DNA from: Chloroflexota bacterium
GTDB lineage: Bacteria; Chloroflexota; Dehalococcoidia; Lucifugimonadales; Lucifugimonadaceae
DNA length: 33,918 bases
Assembly: GCA_002714425.1 (NCBI GenBank)
Contig: PAXI01000005.1
Location: 1-33,918, forward strand
Reading direction: 5' to 3'
In this document: one piece after another, positions 23,920-33,288 of the stretch
How positions within the stretch are numbered: the stretch's first letter is position 1
Layout of the letters: each line of letters opens with the position of its first letter
Translations under genes and position numbers: made by a program
Notes under the pieces: generated by a model
Seen by the model: the letters and a program-made list of their open reading frames with translations, nothing else
Told to the model about the DNA's origin: nothing
Database searches by the model: none

Positions 23920-24918
23920 ATGAAAATTGCTAAGTGGTATGGCGAAAAAAAATTCGTTATAGAGGAAGCTCAAATCCCTAAACCAATAAGCGATCAACTT
24001 GTTGTAAAAATTCATTCTGCAGGAATATGTGGTACTGATATTCATATAACTCAAAATTTATTTCCAAAAGAAATACCTAATGTTTTAGGTCACGAATTTT
24101 CAGGAACAATTCATAGTGTTGGGCCAAAATTATCGAAAAATTTGATAGGAGAAAAAGTTACTTGTACGATATATGCTTCATGCAAAGAATGTGAATCTTG
24201 CAAAAATTGGTCATTAATGCATTGTGAAAACTCGGTAAGAAGAGATGGAGCCTTTTCTCAATATTTATTAATTGATTATGGGCAAGCATATTTTTTAAGC
24301 AACGACTTTGATCTAGAAATGGCATCTTTTGTTGAGCCTCTAGCTTGTGTAATTTCAAATTTAAATTTAGCAGGCTTGAAAAATGTAAATACTGCTATCG
24401 TAATTGGTGGCGGGTTACTTGGTTTATTTTCTATAGCTATGTTGAAGTTAAAAGGTGTGAAGAATGTTATTCTTTCAGAACCTAAAAATTTAAGGAGAAA
24501 TTTAGGAATGGAAATGGGGGCATCGCATATTCTTAATCCTTGCTCTGACGATATTGAAAAATTTATATCTAATTTTACAGATAACAAAGGAGTGGACCTT
24601 TGTATTGAAGCTGTTGGATTGCCTAGTTTATTGGCAGGGTCAGTTAAGTTAGTTAGACCTAAAGGACAAATTATTATGATAGGTGTCTCACCTAAAGAAG
24701 CAATAGTTCCTGTTGATCTTTATGATCTTCATTATAAAGAAATATCAATTTCTGCAGCTATGGGTGCTGGAAACTCCTTTGAAGAAGCCTTGGATACTAT
24801 TACAATGATATATAATCCAAATTTAGTTGCAAAAAGGTTTTCATTGAACGATATTAAAAAAGCGTTTATTGAAGCAGAAAAAGGTGAAGGTGCTAAGTAT
24901 ATTATTTCACCAAATTAG
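23920..24918 (+). CDS. Zinc-dependent alcohol dehydrogenase (threonine/polyol dehydrogenase-like MDR)
   Basis: A 332-residue medium-chain dehydrogenase. The catalytic zinc site is Cys37 (GICGTD), with His58 and Glu59 (GHEFSG). The structural zinc site has four cysteines at 88, 91, 94 and 102. The Rossmann segment 'IGGGLLGLFSIAML' binds NAD. The pattern fits L-threonine, L-iditol and sugar-alcohol dehydrogenases. ATG 23920 has a weak AGG upstream. It is followed 17 nt later by the second ThDP enzyme, so the two are likely one operon, and it is divergent from the third enolase-family gene. It may oxidise a polyol or sugar-derived alcohol. Confidence 0.92.
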   Translation: MKIAKWYGEKKFVIEEAQIPKPISDQLVVKIHSAGICGTDIHITQNLFPKEIPNVLGHEFSGTIHSVGPKLSKNLIGEKVTCTIYASCKECESCKNWSLMHCENSVRRDGAFSQYLLIDYGQAYFLSNDFDLEMASFVEPLACVISNLNLAGLKNVNTAIVIGGGLLGLFSIAMLKLKGVKNVILSEPKNLRRNLGMEMGASHILNPCSDDIEKFISNFTDNKGVDLCIEAVGLPSLLAGSVKLVRPKGQIIMIGVSPKEAIVPVDLYDLHYKEISISAAMGAGNSFEEALDTITMIYNPNLVAKRFSLNDIKKAFIEAEKGEGAKYIISPN

Positions 24919-24935
24919 AAAAGAAAGGTTTTTTT

Positions 24936-26591
24936 ATGACAAAAATATCTGGTGGAGAAGCATTAGTTCAATCATTAGTAAGAGAAGGTGTAGAAGTTGT
25001 ATTTGGTCTTCCTGGAGTACAAATGTATGGAATTGTTGATGCTTTGAGGAAGGAAAAATCTATAAAATTTGTTGTTACAAGACACGAACAAGCAACTACA
25101 TATATGGCTGATGGTTATGCAAGAACTACGGGTAAACCAGGAGTAGCTTTAGTTGTTCCTGGCCCTGGTATTTATAATGCTGGAGCCGGAATATCAACCG
25201 CCTTTTCTAGATCATCACCAGTTATATTGATTGCTGGTCAAATTCCAAGAAAAACAATTGGAAAAAATTTTGGTGGCCTACATGAAGTTAATGATCAAAA
25301 AGAAATAACTAGACCAATAACTAAATGGCAAAAGTTAGTATTAAACGCAAAAGAAATACCTGAAAATATTCATGAAGCATTTTTTCAAGCACAATCAGGT
25401 AGGCCTTCACCAGTTCATTTTGAATTACCACCAGAGGCTATGGTTGAAAAAGATAATATAAATTTAATGGAACCCAAAGTTATAACTAGGATTGCTCCAG
25501 AACTTGCTCGTATTAAAAAAGCTGCAAAAATATTGTTAGGAGCAAAAAAACCTGTGATCTATGCAGGTGGAGGAGTAGCAAGGTCTAATGCTGAATCTAA
25601 ATTGGAAGAATTTGTAAATCTGACAAAAATACCTGTTATAACATCCGCTGGAGGCAAGGGAACTTTATCTGATGCCCACCCTTTGTCCTTAGGTTCATCC
25701 CTTTCCGGTAAAGGATTATTAAAAGATTATATAGATAGTGCGGATGTTATTCTAGGTGTTGGTACTAGATTTTCTATGCGTGATCAATCTGGTGGTAAAG
25801 CAAAACTAATTCACATTGATATTGACCCAAATATGATAGGCCATATTCATAAAGATACTTATGGATTGATTGGAGACGCTCAAGAAACACTTAGACTTTT
25901 ATCAGAAGAAATTCAGAACTTAAAGTATGATTCTTGGAGAAATCCTGAAAAAGAGATATTGGAAATAAAGAGTAAATTGTCATCAAATGAAGATGAATTA
26001 AATTACCCACAGGAAGATTTTCTTAATGCTTTGAGAGAGGGTGTCCCCAGTGATGCTATAACTATTTTTGGTATGACTCAAATGGGATATTATTCTAGAT
26101 CTAGGTGGAGTGCTAAATCTCCCAAATCATATATTGATTCCGGCTACTCTGGAAATTTAGGTTATTCTTTTCCAACTGCATTAGGGGCAAAAATTGGTAA
26201 CCCTGATAAGGCCGTAATTTGTATTTGTGGAGATGGTGGATTTATGTATAATTCTTCTGAAATTTCTACTGCAGTTAAATATGGTATTAATCTAGTAACT
26301 TTGATATACAACGATGGAAGTTATGGGAATGTTGCAAGAGATTTAGACAATGATTTTGGAGGAGCTTATGAGACTGATTTTGTTAATCCTGACTTTGTTA
26401 AATTAGCTGAATCCTTTGGGGCAGTTGGAATTCGAGCTAAAAATCCAATGGATGTTAAAAATATTATTCCAGATGCAATCAAATTAGATAAGCCGGTATT
26501 TATTGATGTTCCAATGGACAGAGTTCCAAGACCTAAACAATGGGCAACAAGTGCACCATGGAGGAAGCCACAAGAAGGATTGATCAAGTGA
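24936..26591 (+). CDS. Thiamine-diphosphate-dependent enzyme (acetolactate synthase-like), paralogue 2
   Basis: A 551-residue ThDP enzyme closer to acetolactate synthase and glyoxylate carboligase than paralogue 1. Glu51 in TRHEQATTYMADGYAR activates the cofactor. The segment VVPGPGIYNAGAGISTAFSR is a classical family stretch. The ThDP/Mg site begins at GDGGF (432-436) and ends with YNDGSYGN, around 458-465. No regulatory small subunit is adjacent. Ribosome-binding site AAAGG lies before ATG 24936. It may fuse or decarboxylate 2-keto acids derived from the sugar acids processed by the cluster. Its stop codon overlaps the GTG start of the YceI-like lipoprotein gene by 4 nt. Confidence 0.9.
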   Translation: MTKISGGEALVQSLVREGVEVVFGLPGVQMYGIVDALRKEKSIKFVVTRHEQATTYMADGYARTTGKPGVALVVPGPGIYNAGAGISTAFSRSSPVILIAGQIPRKTIGKNFGGLHEVNDQKEITRPITKWQKLVLNAKEIPENIHEAFFQAQSGRPSPVHFELPPEAMVEKDNINLMEPKVITRIAPELARIKKAAKILLGAKKPVIYAGGGVARSNAESKLEEFVNLTKIPVITSAGGKGTLSDAHPLSLGSSLSGKGLLKDYIDSADVILGVGTRFSMRDQSGGKAKLIHIDIDPNMIGHIHKDTYGLIGDAQETLRLLSEEIQNLKYDSWRNPEKEILEIKSKLSSNEDELNYPQEDFLNALREGVPSDAITIFGMTQMGYYSRSRWSAKSPKSYIDSGYSGNLGYSFPTALGAKIGNPDKAVICICGDGGFMYNSSEISTAVKYGINLVTLIYNDGSYGNVARDLDNDFGGAYETDFVNPDFVKLAESFGAVGIRAKNPMDVKNIIPDAIKLDKPVFIDVPMDRVPRPKQWATSAPWRKPQEGLIK

Positions 26592-27334
26592 AATTTCACT
26601 ATTTTTTTGTTTTTTTATTTGCCATTTTGATTTTATCCTGCTCAGATGAGGAAATTATAACTCCAGATGTAAATTCAAAAATAATTGATGATTCAGTGAA
26701 AGTTATACCCACAAATGAAGTGCTGTCTCAAATGACTGAATCAAATGATGAAAATGAATCCTCAGATTTTTTATTAGAAAAAATTCACTTTAAGTCCACA
26801 TATTTTGAAATTGATGAACCCTCATCAGTCACTTTCACGGTTAATGAAAAACTTGCTAGGTTACCATTACCTATTGATGCTGTTTTATCCACCGAGATTG
26901 TTAAGGGTTCTATTGACCTAGAGTATTCAAAAGCTGATATAACAGTAGATTTGCATACATTAAAGAGTGATCAGAATAAAAGAGATAGGTATGTTAGAGA
27001 ACAACTTTTTCCAGATCAAAAATATGCATTTATTAAGATAGATAAATTTCCAACTATTCCAGATGAATTTTACGAGGGATCGAGTTTTGAAACCAATATT
27101 TCAGCTATAGTAAATGTTAATGGTGTCGACGCAGTTTTAGATTTTGATATAACAGCTCAACTTTCTTATATTAATCCTTTTTATTCGGATGAAGTTTTAG
27201 AAATCACAGGTGTCAGTCACTTTTATTGGTCAGATTTTAATATGGAAACCCCAAAGAGTGGTTTTTTTACTCTTAAGGATAAAGTTGATGTGCAGTTGTC
27301 TTTTTTTGCCAAATCATTAGTTATTAGGTATTAG
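26588..27334 (+). CDS. YceI-like lipoprotein
   Basis: A 248-residue exported protein. Residues 1-18 form a hydrophobic signal with a lipobox-like ILSC ending at Cys18, so it is probably lipid-anchored on the outer face of the membrane. The rest shows the YceI pattern: a beta-rich barrel with '[21 protein letters not shown]' (partly quoted) and '[17 protein letters not shown]'. YceI proteins bind isoprenoid-type lipids; binding here is inferred. I chose GTG 26588, which overlaps the preceding TGA (GTGA), has AAGGA 8 nt upstream and begins exactly at the signal peptide. An open frame starting at 26540 would add a stretch within the ThDP coding region that is not signal-like. lepA follows by 4 nt. 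Confidence 0.8.
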   Translation: MKFHYFFVFLFAILILSCSDEEIITPDVNSKIIDDSVKVIPTNEVLSQMTESNDENESSDFLLEKIHFKSTYFEIDEPSSVTFTVNEKLARLPLPIDAVLSTEIVKGSIDLEYSKADITVDLHTLKSDQNKRDRYVREQLFPDQKYAFIKIDKFPTIPDEFYEGSSFETNISAIVNVNGVDAVLDFDITAQLSYINPFYSDEVLEITGVSHFYWSDFNMETPKSGFFTLKDKVDVQLSFFAKSLVIRY

Positions 27335-27338
27335 CATA

Positions 27339-29156
27339 GTGGAACAAACAAACCTTAGAAATTTCTGCATAATTGCTCACATAGATCATGGGAAATCAAC
27401 ATTAGCTGATAGATTGATAGAAATTACAGGTGCAGTATCCGAAAGAAATATGACTGCTCAGCATCTAGATACTATGGAACTTGAACAGGAGAGAGGCATC
27501 ACTATAAAAGCTCAAGCAATTAGACTTTCATATAACTCTGATGGTCAAAAATACCAATTAAACTTAATCGATACTCCTGGCCATGTAGATTTTTCTTATG
27601 AGGTTTCAAGATCACTAGCAGCTTGCGAAGGTACAATTTTACTTGTTGATGCTACTCAAGGGATTCAGGCACAAACACTAGCGAATGTATATTTGGCTAT
27701 GGAAAATGATCTTGAAATTATACCGGTAATTAATAAATTAGATTTACCTGCTGCAGAACCTGAAAGAGTTAAGCAAGAACTAATCAGCACATTTGGATTT
27801 AAGGAAAATGAGATACTTAATATATCAGCAAAAACAGGTGATGGTGTAGAAGCATTATTAGAAGAAATTATTTATAAAATACCAGCCCCTAAAGGAATCA
27901 CGCATGACCCCCTTAGAGCGTTAATATTTGATTCTAAATATGACCCATATAAAGGTGTAGTTGCTTATATAAGAACTATGCATGGTTCATTGCAACAAGG
28001 AGAAAAGGTTAGATTTATGGGTACTGATCAATCTGCTGAAATTATTGAATCTGGTTATTTTAGTCCAATTCTTGAAAAAACAAATGGTTTGTACACAGGC
28101 GAAGTTGGATATGTAGCAACAGGTTTAAAAGATGTTCGTTCGGTTACTGTTGGTGACACTATGACTACGCTAAAGAATTCATCAAAAATTCCATTGCCTG
28201 GTTATGAACCACAAAATCCTATGGTTTTTACAGGTATCTATCCAACTGAGGGAGAAGACTATCCGTTACTTCGTGAAGCTCTAGAGAAATTACGTTTGAA
28301 TGATGCTGCGTTGTTTTTTGAACCAGAATCATCAGCTGCCTTAGGATTTGGGTTTAGATGTGGTTTTTTAGGATTGCTACATATGGATATTATTCAAGAA
28401 AGACTCGAAAGAGAATATGATTTAAATTTGATTGCTACAGCTCCAAGTGTAAGTTATGAAATTAAGTTGCATGACAAATCAATTGTGAAAATTGAAAACC
28501 CATCTAAATTACCGGTTAGTAATGAATACACAGATATATTTGAGCCATGGGTTAGTATAAATATAATTACACCCTCAAAATTCATAGGCGTGATAATGGA
28601 TTTAGTAATAAATAAAAGAGGTGAATATAAAAGGATGGAATATTTAGAATCGAAATCTGTAGAAACCTCAGACGGGAGAGTGCTTATAGATTATGAGATG
28701 CCACTTTCAGAAATATTAATTGATTTTCACGATAAATTAAAATCTGGAACACAAGGATATGCATCAATGGATTATAACCTTATTGAACCTCGATCTTCAA
28801 ATCTAGTAAAAGTAGACATTTTAGTAAACCATGAAAATGTTGATGCATTATCAATGATTGCACATAAAGATAAAGCTTCAATATTAGGTAAATCACTTGT
28901 TGAAAAATTACAAGAACTTATACCTAGGCAAATGTTTCCCATTCCTATACAAGCTGCTATAGGTGGAAAAATTTTAGCGAGGACTAATGTTAAGGCGCTT
29001 AGAAAAAATGTTTTAGCAAAATGTTATGGTGGTGATGTTACTAGGAAAAGAAAATTGCTTGAACAACAAAAAAAAGGCAAGAAAAAGAGAATGAAGATGA
29101 TAGGGGCTATAGAAATCCCTCAAGATGCCTTTATGGCTGTATTAAAACTAGATTAA
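27339..29156 (+). CDS. lepA: Elongation factor 4 (LepA)
   Basis: A ribosomal back-translocating GTPase of 605 residues (typical 597-605). G1 is AHIDHGKST near residues 11-19, the switch-II motif is [11 protein letters not shown] and the NKLD motif is [10 protein letters not shown]. The LepA-specific C-terminal domain is complete, with [17 protein letters not shown] and the basic end '[17 protein letters not shown]'. It starts with GTG 27339, 4 nt after the YceI stop, with only a weak ribosome-binding site, so translation is probably coupled. Its final 9 nt overlap the end of galU on the opposite strand. Confidence 0.98.
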   Translation: MEQTNLRNFCIIAHIDHGKSTLADRLIEITGAVSERNMTAQHLDTMELEQERGITIKAQAIRLSYNSDGQKYQLNLIDTPGHVDFSYEVSRSLAACEGTILLVDATQGIQAQTLANVYLAMENDLEIIPVINKLDLPAAEPERVKQELISTFGFKENEILNISAKTGDGVEALLEEIIYKIPAPKGITHDPLRALIFDSKYDPYKGVVAYIRTMHGSLQQGEKVRFMGTDQSAEIIESGYFSPILEKTNGLYTGEVGYVATGLKDVRSVTVGDTMTTLKNSSKIPLPGYEPQNPMVFTGIYPTEGEDYPLLREALEKLRLNDAALFFEPESSAALGFGFRCGFLGLLHMDIIQERLEREYDLNLIATAPSVSYEIKLHDKSIVKIENPSKLPVSNEYTDIFEPWVSINIITPSKFIGVIMDLVINKRGEYKRMEYLESKSVETSDGRVLIDYEMPLSEILIDFHDKLKSGTQGYASMDYNLIEPRSSNLVKVDILVNHENVDALSMIAHKDKASILGKSLVEKLQELIPRQMFPIPIQAAIGGKILARTNVKALRKNVLAKCYGGDVTRKRKLLEQQKKGKKKRMKMIGAIEIPQDAFMAVLKLD

Positions 29157-29996
29157 TTCATCGATAACTTTTTTTAATTGAGGATCCGATTTTGCTGTCT
29201 TAATAATTGCCCTTAACATTCCTTCTGGAGTTCCGGTGTCTGCATGATAACCATCGATTAAATTCCCTAAAACTACAGAGTTTTTTATTAACATTTGAAT
29301 AGCATCTGTTATTTGAAATTCTCCATTAACTTCGTTTTCACACTTTTCTAAAAAATTAAAAATTTCAGAAGTAAAAATATACCTACCTAAAATACTAATA
29401 TCGCTGGGTGCTTCCTCTAAAGAAGGTTTTTCAATAACGTTTATTATTTTGTGAGATTTTTTATATTCAACCATTTCAACAATACCCTTAAATGGTATTT
29501 GAGAAGTTTCAATTTTGGTTAATGCTATAACACTGTGCCCAAAATTATAATAATCACTTAAAATTTGTGAGCTAGCTGATACATTATTGAAAATTAAATC
29601 ATCAGGAAAAATCACCAAAAAAGATTCATTGTTACAAAAATCTTTTGCTTTTAGAATTGCGTCACCAGGGCCAATAGGATCATTTTGGATTAAAGTTGTA
29701 ATTTTTGCCAAATTAGATATAGATTTTAGTAAATTTAAATTATCAACATTATCTCTTTTTTTTAGTTCGCTAATATATTCATGTTGAAAATTAAAATATT
29801 CTGGTACTTCTGCCATTCTAGGAGATATTACTAATGCGATTTCGTTTATTCCTAGCTCGCTTGCTTCTCTAACAGCATACTCAATAATAGGTTTATTAAT
29901 TACTGGTAAGAGTGGTTTTGGCACTGATTTAGTAATGGGTAGGAACCTTGTGCCTAAACCTGCAACTGGAATAATAGCTTTGTTTATTTTTTTCAT
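29148..29996 (-). CDS. galU: UTP-glucose-1-phosphate uridylyltransferase
   Basis: Forms UDP-glucose from UTP and glucose-1-phosphate. The 282-residue length is typical. The N-terminal nucleotide-binding motif [17 protein letters not shown] is complete. 'FPDDLIFNN' contains the metal-binding aspartates, [13 protein letters not shown] is the sugar-phosphate region, and [10 protein letters not shown] is a family signature. It is convergent with lepA, overlapping by 9 nt. On the other side it is divergent from the SRP RNA gene. A ribosome-binding site before ATG 29996 is not obvious. Confidence 0.95.
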   Translation of the reverse strand: MKKINKAIIPVAGLGTRFLPITKSVPKPLLPVINKPIIEYAVREASELGINEIALVISPRMAEVPEYFNFQHEYISELKKRDNVDNLNLLKSISNLAKITTLIQNDPIGPGDAILKAKDFCNNESFLVIFPDDLIFNNVSASSQILSDYYNFGHSVIALTKIETSQIPFKGIVEMVEYKKSHKIINVIEKPSLEEAPSDISILGRYIFTSEIFNFLEKCENEVNGEFQITDAIQMLIKNSVVLGNLIDGYHADTGTPEGMLRAIIKTAKSDPQLKKVIDELI

Positions 29997-30062
29997 AATT
30001 ATATTGTATACGTTTTTATCAAGTTTGTTTAAACGCTTATATAAGTTTCATTGATTTATAAA

Positions 30063-30068
30063 TATGAT
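30063..30068 (+). promoter_or_regulatory. Probable -10 element for the SRP RNA
   Basis: TATGAT at 30063-30068 lies 12 nt before the start of the first paired bases of the SRP RNA (30081), the distance expected for a transcription start near 30075-30081. I cannot find a convincing -35 at the usual spacing, so this is a moderate call. Confidence 0.4.
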
Positions 30069-30079
30069 AGGATTTAAGA

Positions 30080-30352
30080 AGGTCGTGCTAGATGGGGCGT
30101 TAGCGGTGCCTTGTACTCGCAATCCGCTACAGCGAGATTGAATTCCTCATTTGAGGGTAAGTATTGGTAACCTCTAAACTTAAATTATAATGTTGATAGG
30201 CCAGTCCTACGCGGCGAATTGTCGTGAACTCCGTCAGGACTGGAAAGTAGCAGCGGTAAGCGGATTTATTTGGGTGCTGTAGGTAATCTGGACTTGAGTT
30301 GTATTTAAGTTTTATGTTATTAGTTCTGCTCAAATTTGAGGGCACGGCTCTT
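30080..30352 (+). ncRNA. ffs: Signal recognition particle RNA, large bacterial (Alu-domain-containing) form
   Basis: The 5' part (30081-30145) has the Alu-domain sequence pattern 'TAGCGGTGCC...CGCAATCCGCT' typical of large bacterial SRP RNAs. The conserved helix-8 Ffh-binding loop is at about 30233-30256: GTCAGG, then ACT-GGAA-AGT with the GGAA tetraloop (30242-30245), then AGCAGCGG. The ends pair: 30081-30089 (ggtcgtgct) with 30341-30349 (ggcacggct), allowing G-U pairs, and a TTTT follows at 30351. Length is about 270 nt. The gap between galU and rsmA (29997-30360) is explained by this gene. The minus-strand open frame across it is a chance frame. Ends are estimates. Confidence 0.9.
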
Positions 30353-30360
30353 TTAGAATT

Positions 30361-31179
30361 ATGAAAAAAAAATTTGGTCAACATTTCTTAACTGATGAAC
30401 TAATTATAAATAAAATTATTGATTCAGCTAAAATAAATTTCGATGATATTTTAATTGAGATTGGACCAGGTAATGGTGCACTTACAAATAAACTCCATAC
30501 ATTAGTAAAAAAATTAATTCTAGTTGAATATGATGAAAAATATTATAATATTATCAAAAATCGCTATATAGATGCATCACTTGAAATATATCATGAAGAT
30601 GCAAGAAATTTTGATTATTCAAAAATAACTAATAACAAAAAAAATTATTCTATTATAGGTAATCTTCCATATTATGCATCTAACCCTATAATCAGAAATA
30701 TATTAAGACAAAAAAATAAACCAAAAAAAATGACTTTTATGATTCAAAAAGAAGTAGCTGAACAGATATGTGCTAAAGAGGGTAAATTCTCTTTTTTGTC
30801 AGCATATATTAACTTGTTTTCAAATGCAAAAAAAATTTTTGATGTAAGCCCAAAATCCTTTAATCCTGTTCCAAAGGTAGTATCATCAGTAATTGAGATT
30901 CAACCTTTAGAGAAAAATATACTAGCTAATAGTGAGATCGATGCTTTTATTGAATTTCTTACTTTTGGTTTTAAAAGTCCAAGAAAACAAATTCATAATT
31001 CATTATCAGACGGCTTGTTTTTGAAATTAGATTGCTCAAAAAAAATAATTGAAAAAGCAGAGATTGAAACTACTAGAAGGCCATCGACATTAACTATTTT
31101 TGAATGGAAAAAATTATTTCATATTTGGCTTGATTTTGATTCTCCCAAAAATACACCTGGTTCAATTAGGAGAAAATAA
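30361..31179 (+). CDS. rsmA: 16S rRNA dimethyladenosine transferase RsmA (KsgA)
   Basis: Dimethylates two adjacent adenosines near the 3' end of 16S rRNA. The 272-residue protein has the SAM motif EIGPGNGALTNKL (motif I) and the catalytic motif NLPYYASNP (motif IV). The N-terminal KKKFGQHFLTDE is the family start. The C-terminal helical domain contains the conserved region 'FGFKSPRKQIHNSL'. ATG 30361 lies a few bases after the SRP RNA end, without a clear Shine-Dalgarno site. The stop codon is immediately followed by the TTG start of ispE, so the two are co-translated. Confidence 0.97.
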   Translation: MKKKFGQHFLTDELIINKIIDSAKINFDDILIEIGPGNGALTNKLHTLVKKLILVEYDEKYYNIIKNRYIDASLEIYHEDARNFDYSKITNNKKNYSIIGNLPYYASNPIIRNILRQKNKPKKMTFMIQKEVAEQICAKEGKFSFLSAYINLFSNAKKIFDVSPKSFNPVPKVVSSVIEIQPLEKNILANSEIDAFIEFLTFGFKSPRKQIHNSLSDGLFLKLDCSKKIIEKAEIETTRRPSTLTIFEWKKLFHIWLDFDSPKNTPGSIRRK

Positions 31180-32028
31180 TTGTATATTGATTCCTTTGCA
31201 AAGATAAATTTCACGTTGGAAATACTCGGTAAACTTAATAATGAATTTCATAGCATTAGTTCCTTGATGCACACTGTTGATTTGCATGACGAAATTTCAA
31301 TAAATAATTCTAAAATCCTTAATATTGAAACATCTCAAAACACAATTAAATTAGAAGAAAACATAATTTATAAAACCATATTATTAGTCAAGAATGAGTT
31401 TTCAGTTAAAAAATGGGTAGATGTTGTTATAAAAAAAAATATACCTTTATCTGCTGGACTAGGGGGTGGATCAAGCAATGCAGCGGCTACGTTATTATCT
31501 TTAAATAAGTTATGGAAACTCAAGATGAATGACAATAAACTAATTGAAATGGGAGCATTGCTAGGCTCTGATGTCCCCTTTTTTATAAATGGAGGTGGGG
31601 CAGTTGTTAGTGGCAAAGGTGAAATAATATCTCCTGTTAGTAATTGTAATTTTGATGAAATTTTGTTAATTTATCCAAAAAATATATTTCGTTCGATTGA
31701 AAGTAAAACTAAATATATGTATTCAAGAATTTCTAACATTCACTATACTGACGGAAATTTTACTGAAAATATAATAAATAATTTATCAAAGATTAGTAAA
31801 TTAAATTTTTCTAATTTTCATAATCCTTTTTTTTCTGTCCTTTGTGATGAATCTAGAGAATTTAAAGACATAATATCATACCTTGAAAACCAAAATATTA
31901 ATAAATATTTTTTATCAGGAGCAGGTCCAACCATAGGTGTTTTAGATTTTAAAAATAAAATTGATTTAGACAATATTTCTAAAAATTTTAATGTTGATTT
32001 TTTTCTTGTGAAAAATAATATGTTATGA
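31180..32028 (+). CDS. ispE: 4-diphosphocytidyl-2-C-methyl-D-erythritol kinase
   Basis: The kinase of the MEP isoprenoid pathway. The GHMP-kinase motif PLSAGLGGGSSNAAATL binds ATP, and the N-terminal SFAKINFTLEILGK and C-terminal FLSGAGPTIGVL are the other conserved stretches. Length is 282 residues (family 280-300). It starts with TTG 31180, 6 nt after AGGAGA (31168-31173), directly after the rsmA stop. The next start codon overlaps its stop (ATGA). The presence of ispE shows the organism uses the MEP route. Confidence 0.95.
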   Translation: MYIDSFAKINFTLEILGKLNNEFHSISSLMHTVDLHDEISINNSKILNIETSQNTIKLEENIIYKTILLVKNEFSVKKWVDVVIKKNIPLSAGLGGGSSNAAATLLSLNKLWKLKMNDNKLIEMGALLGSDVPFFINGGGAVVSGKGEIISPVSNCNFDEILLIYPKNIFRSIESKTKYMYSRISNIHYTDGNFTENIINNLSKISKLNFSNFHNPFFSVLCDESREFKDIISYLENQNINKYFLSGAGPTIGVLDFKNKIDLDNISKNFNVDFFLVKNNML

Positions 32029-32438
32029 ATGATTTTCCTTACATATTAATAGTTACTCTTATTTCAGGCGCTTTATTTGGATTGATATTTGTTGCTCATA
32101 TATCATTATTATTTGTATTTAAAGAAGACCTTTACAAAAAAAATAATTTATTATTTATAAGATTGGTCACGTTTATAATTATTGGTGGTTTTTTATTCAT
32201 TAATTTTATAACTTTTATTTTTGTAATATTTGCTAGATTAGTATTAGAAACTAAATTAAATCTGTGGGAATTCAATGACTATTACCTCATAGTTTTGATG
32301 TTCATAAGTATTATTACTGCTTTAGGGTTATTTTTATTACCAAAATATATCAAGCATATACTTATACAGATGCTTATTTGTTTTATTATATTTGTTATCA
32401 TAATTCCTAATTTACTTATATCGTTAGAGGTTATTTGA
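32025..32438 (+). CDS. Small membrane protein of unknown function
   Basis: A 137-residue, very hydrophobic protein with four predicted membrane helices (about residues 7-31, 43-70, 83-104 and 109-134). Short loops contain most of the charged residues (KEDLYKKN, ETKLNLWEFNDYY, KYIKH). I do not recognise a family. It overlaps ispE by 4 nt (ATGA) and is itself overlapped by 1 nt by the SDR gene (TGATG). Tight coupling on both sides suggests it is a real gene. Function cannot be stated. Confidence 0.7.
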   Translation: MNDFPYILIVTLISGALFGLIFVAHISLLFVFKEDLYKKNNLLFIRLVTFIIIGGFLFINFITFIFVIFARLVLETKLNLWEFNDYYLIVLMFISIITALGLFLLPKYIKHILIQMLICFIIFVIIIPNLLISLEVI

Positions 32439-33244
32439 TGAGATTTAAAGATAAGGTCATTTTGCTTACAGGGTCTGCTGCCTGTGATAAAAATAAAATT
32501 ATGGGATTTGGGGGAGCAACTGTATGGAGATTTTTTGAGGAAGGTGGACGTGCTGCGATTATTACCGATGTTCAACAAGACCTCGGAAAAGAATCTGAAT
32601 CATTATTAAGGTCACATGGACACGATGCAACATATATGAACCTTGATGTTACGAAAAACGAAGACTGGCAAAAAGTGATCTCTTTTATAGATAGTAAATA
32701 CTCAAGGTTAGATATATTAGTTAATATAGCTGGGATTCTTGATCCGAAATCTATCATGGATATTGATATTAAGTTGTGGGAAAAAACTATGCAAATTAGT
32801 ACTTTGGGGATTTTTCTAGGTGTAAGAAATTCTGCTAATTTAATGGAAAAATCTGGAGGAGGTTCTATTGTAAATATTTCATCAATGGGTGCTCTTCAAG
32901 GTAGTAATGCATACGGTTCAGCATATGGTTTTTCTAGAGGAGGTATGATAAATTTTACTAAATCTGCAGCAATGCAATTGGCTGATAAAAATATCAGAGT
33001 TAATGTTGTTATGCCAGGGTGGGTTCATACCCCATTTACTGATTATCTATACAAGGATGAAATTCAAAGTAAACATAGAGTATCTCAAGTACCATTAAAG
33101 CGCTGGGGGAAACCAAATGATATTGCTGCTGCAATTTTATTTTTATCCTCTGATGATGCATCATATATGACAGGATCACAAATGCTTATAGATGGAGGGG
33201 TGACTGCAGGAAGAATGAGAATAGCTAATCCTCTGGATAAATAA
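32438..33244 (+). CDS. Atypical short-chain dehydrogenase/reductase
   Basis: A 268-residue Rossmann-fold protein with SDR layout, but several core motifs differ. The usual TGxxxGxG coenzyme loop is stretched: TGSAACDKNKIMGFGG, with about six extra residues before GFGG. The usual NAG-type motif is NIAG. At the Asn position on the fourth helix it reads MQISTLG (Ser in place of Asn). The catalytic Ser is kept (NISSMG). At the YxxxK site the sequence is AYGFSRGG, giving Tyr with Arg in place of Lys. The C-terminus 'YMTGSQMLIDGG' is typical. I chose ATG 32438; a TTG at 32435 is the alternative. It overlaps the preceding membrane protein gene by 1 nt. Confidence 0.88.
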   Translation: MRFKDKVILLTGSAACDKNKIMGFGGATVWRFFEEGGRAAIITDVQQDLGKESESLLRSHGHDATYMNLDVTKNEDWQKVISFIDSKYSRLDILVNIAGILDPKSIMDIDIKLWEKTMQISTLGIFLGVRNSANLMEKSGGGSIVNISSMGALQGSNAYGSAYGFSRGGMINFTKSAAMQLADKNIRVNVVMPGWVHTPFTDYLYKDEIQSKHRVSQVPLKRWGKPNDIAAAILFLSSDDASYMTGSQMLIDGGVTAGRMRIANPLDK

Positions 33245-33288
33245 TATTTTACCTTCTCCTTTATGATTAGCCATTTCTTTTTCTTTTC

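Noticed and set aside
26540-26587. Upstream start for the YceI-like lipoprotein
   Set aside because: It lies inside the ThDP enzyme coding sequence and would bury the signal peptide; GTG 26588 has a ribosome-binding site and starts at the signal.
30127-30384. 85-residue minus-strand open frame upstream of rsmA
   Set aside because: It lies across the SRP RNA, whose Alu-domain motif, helix-8 GGAA loop and paired ends explain the sequence.
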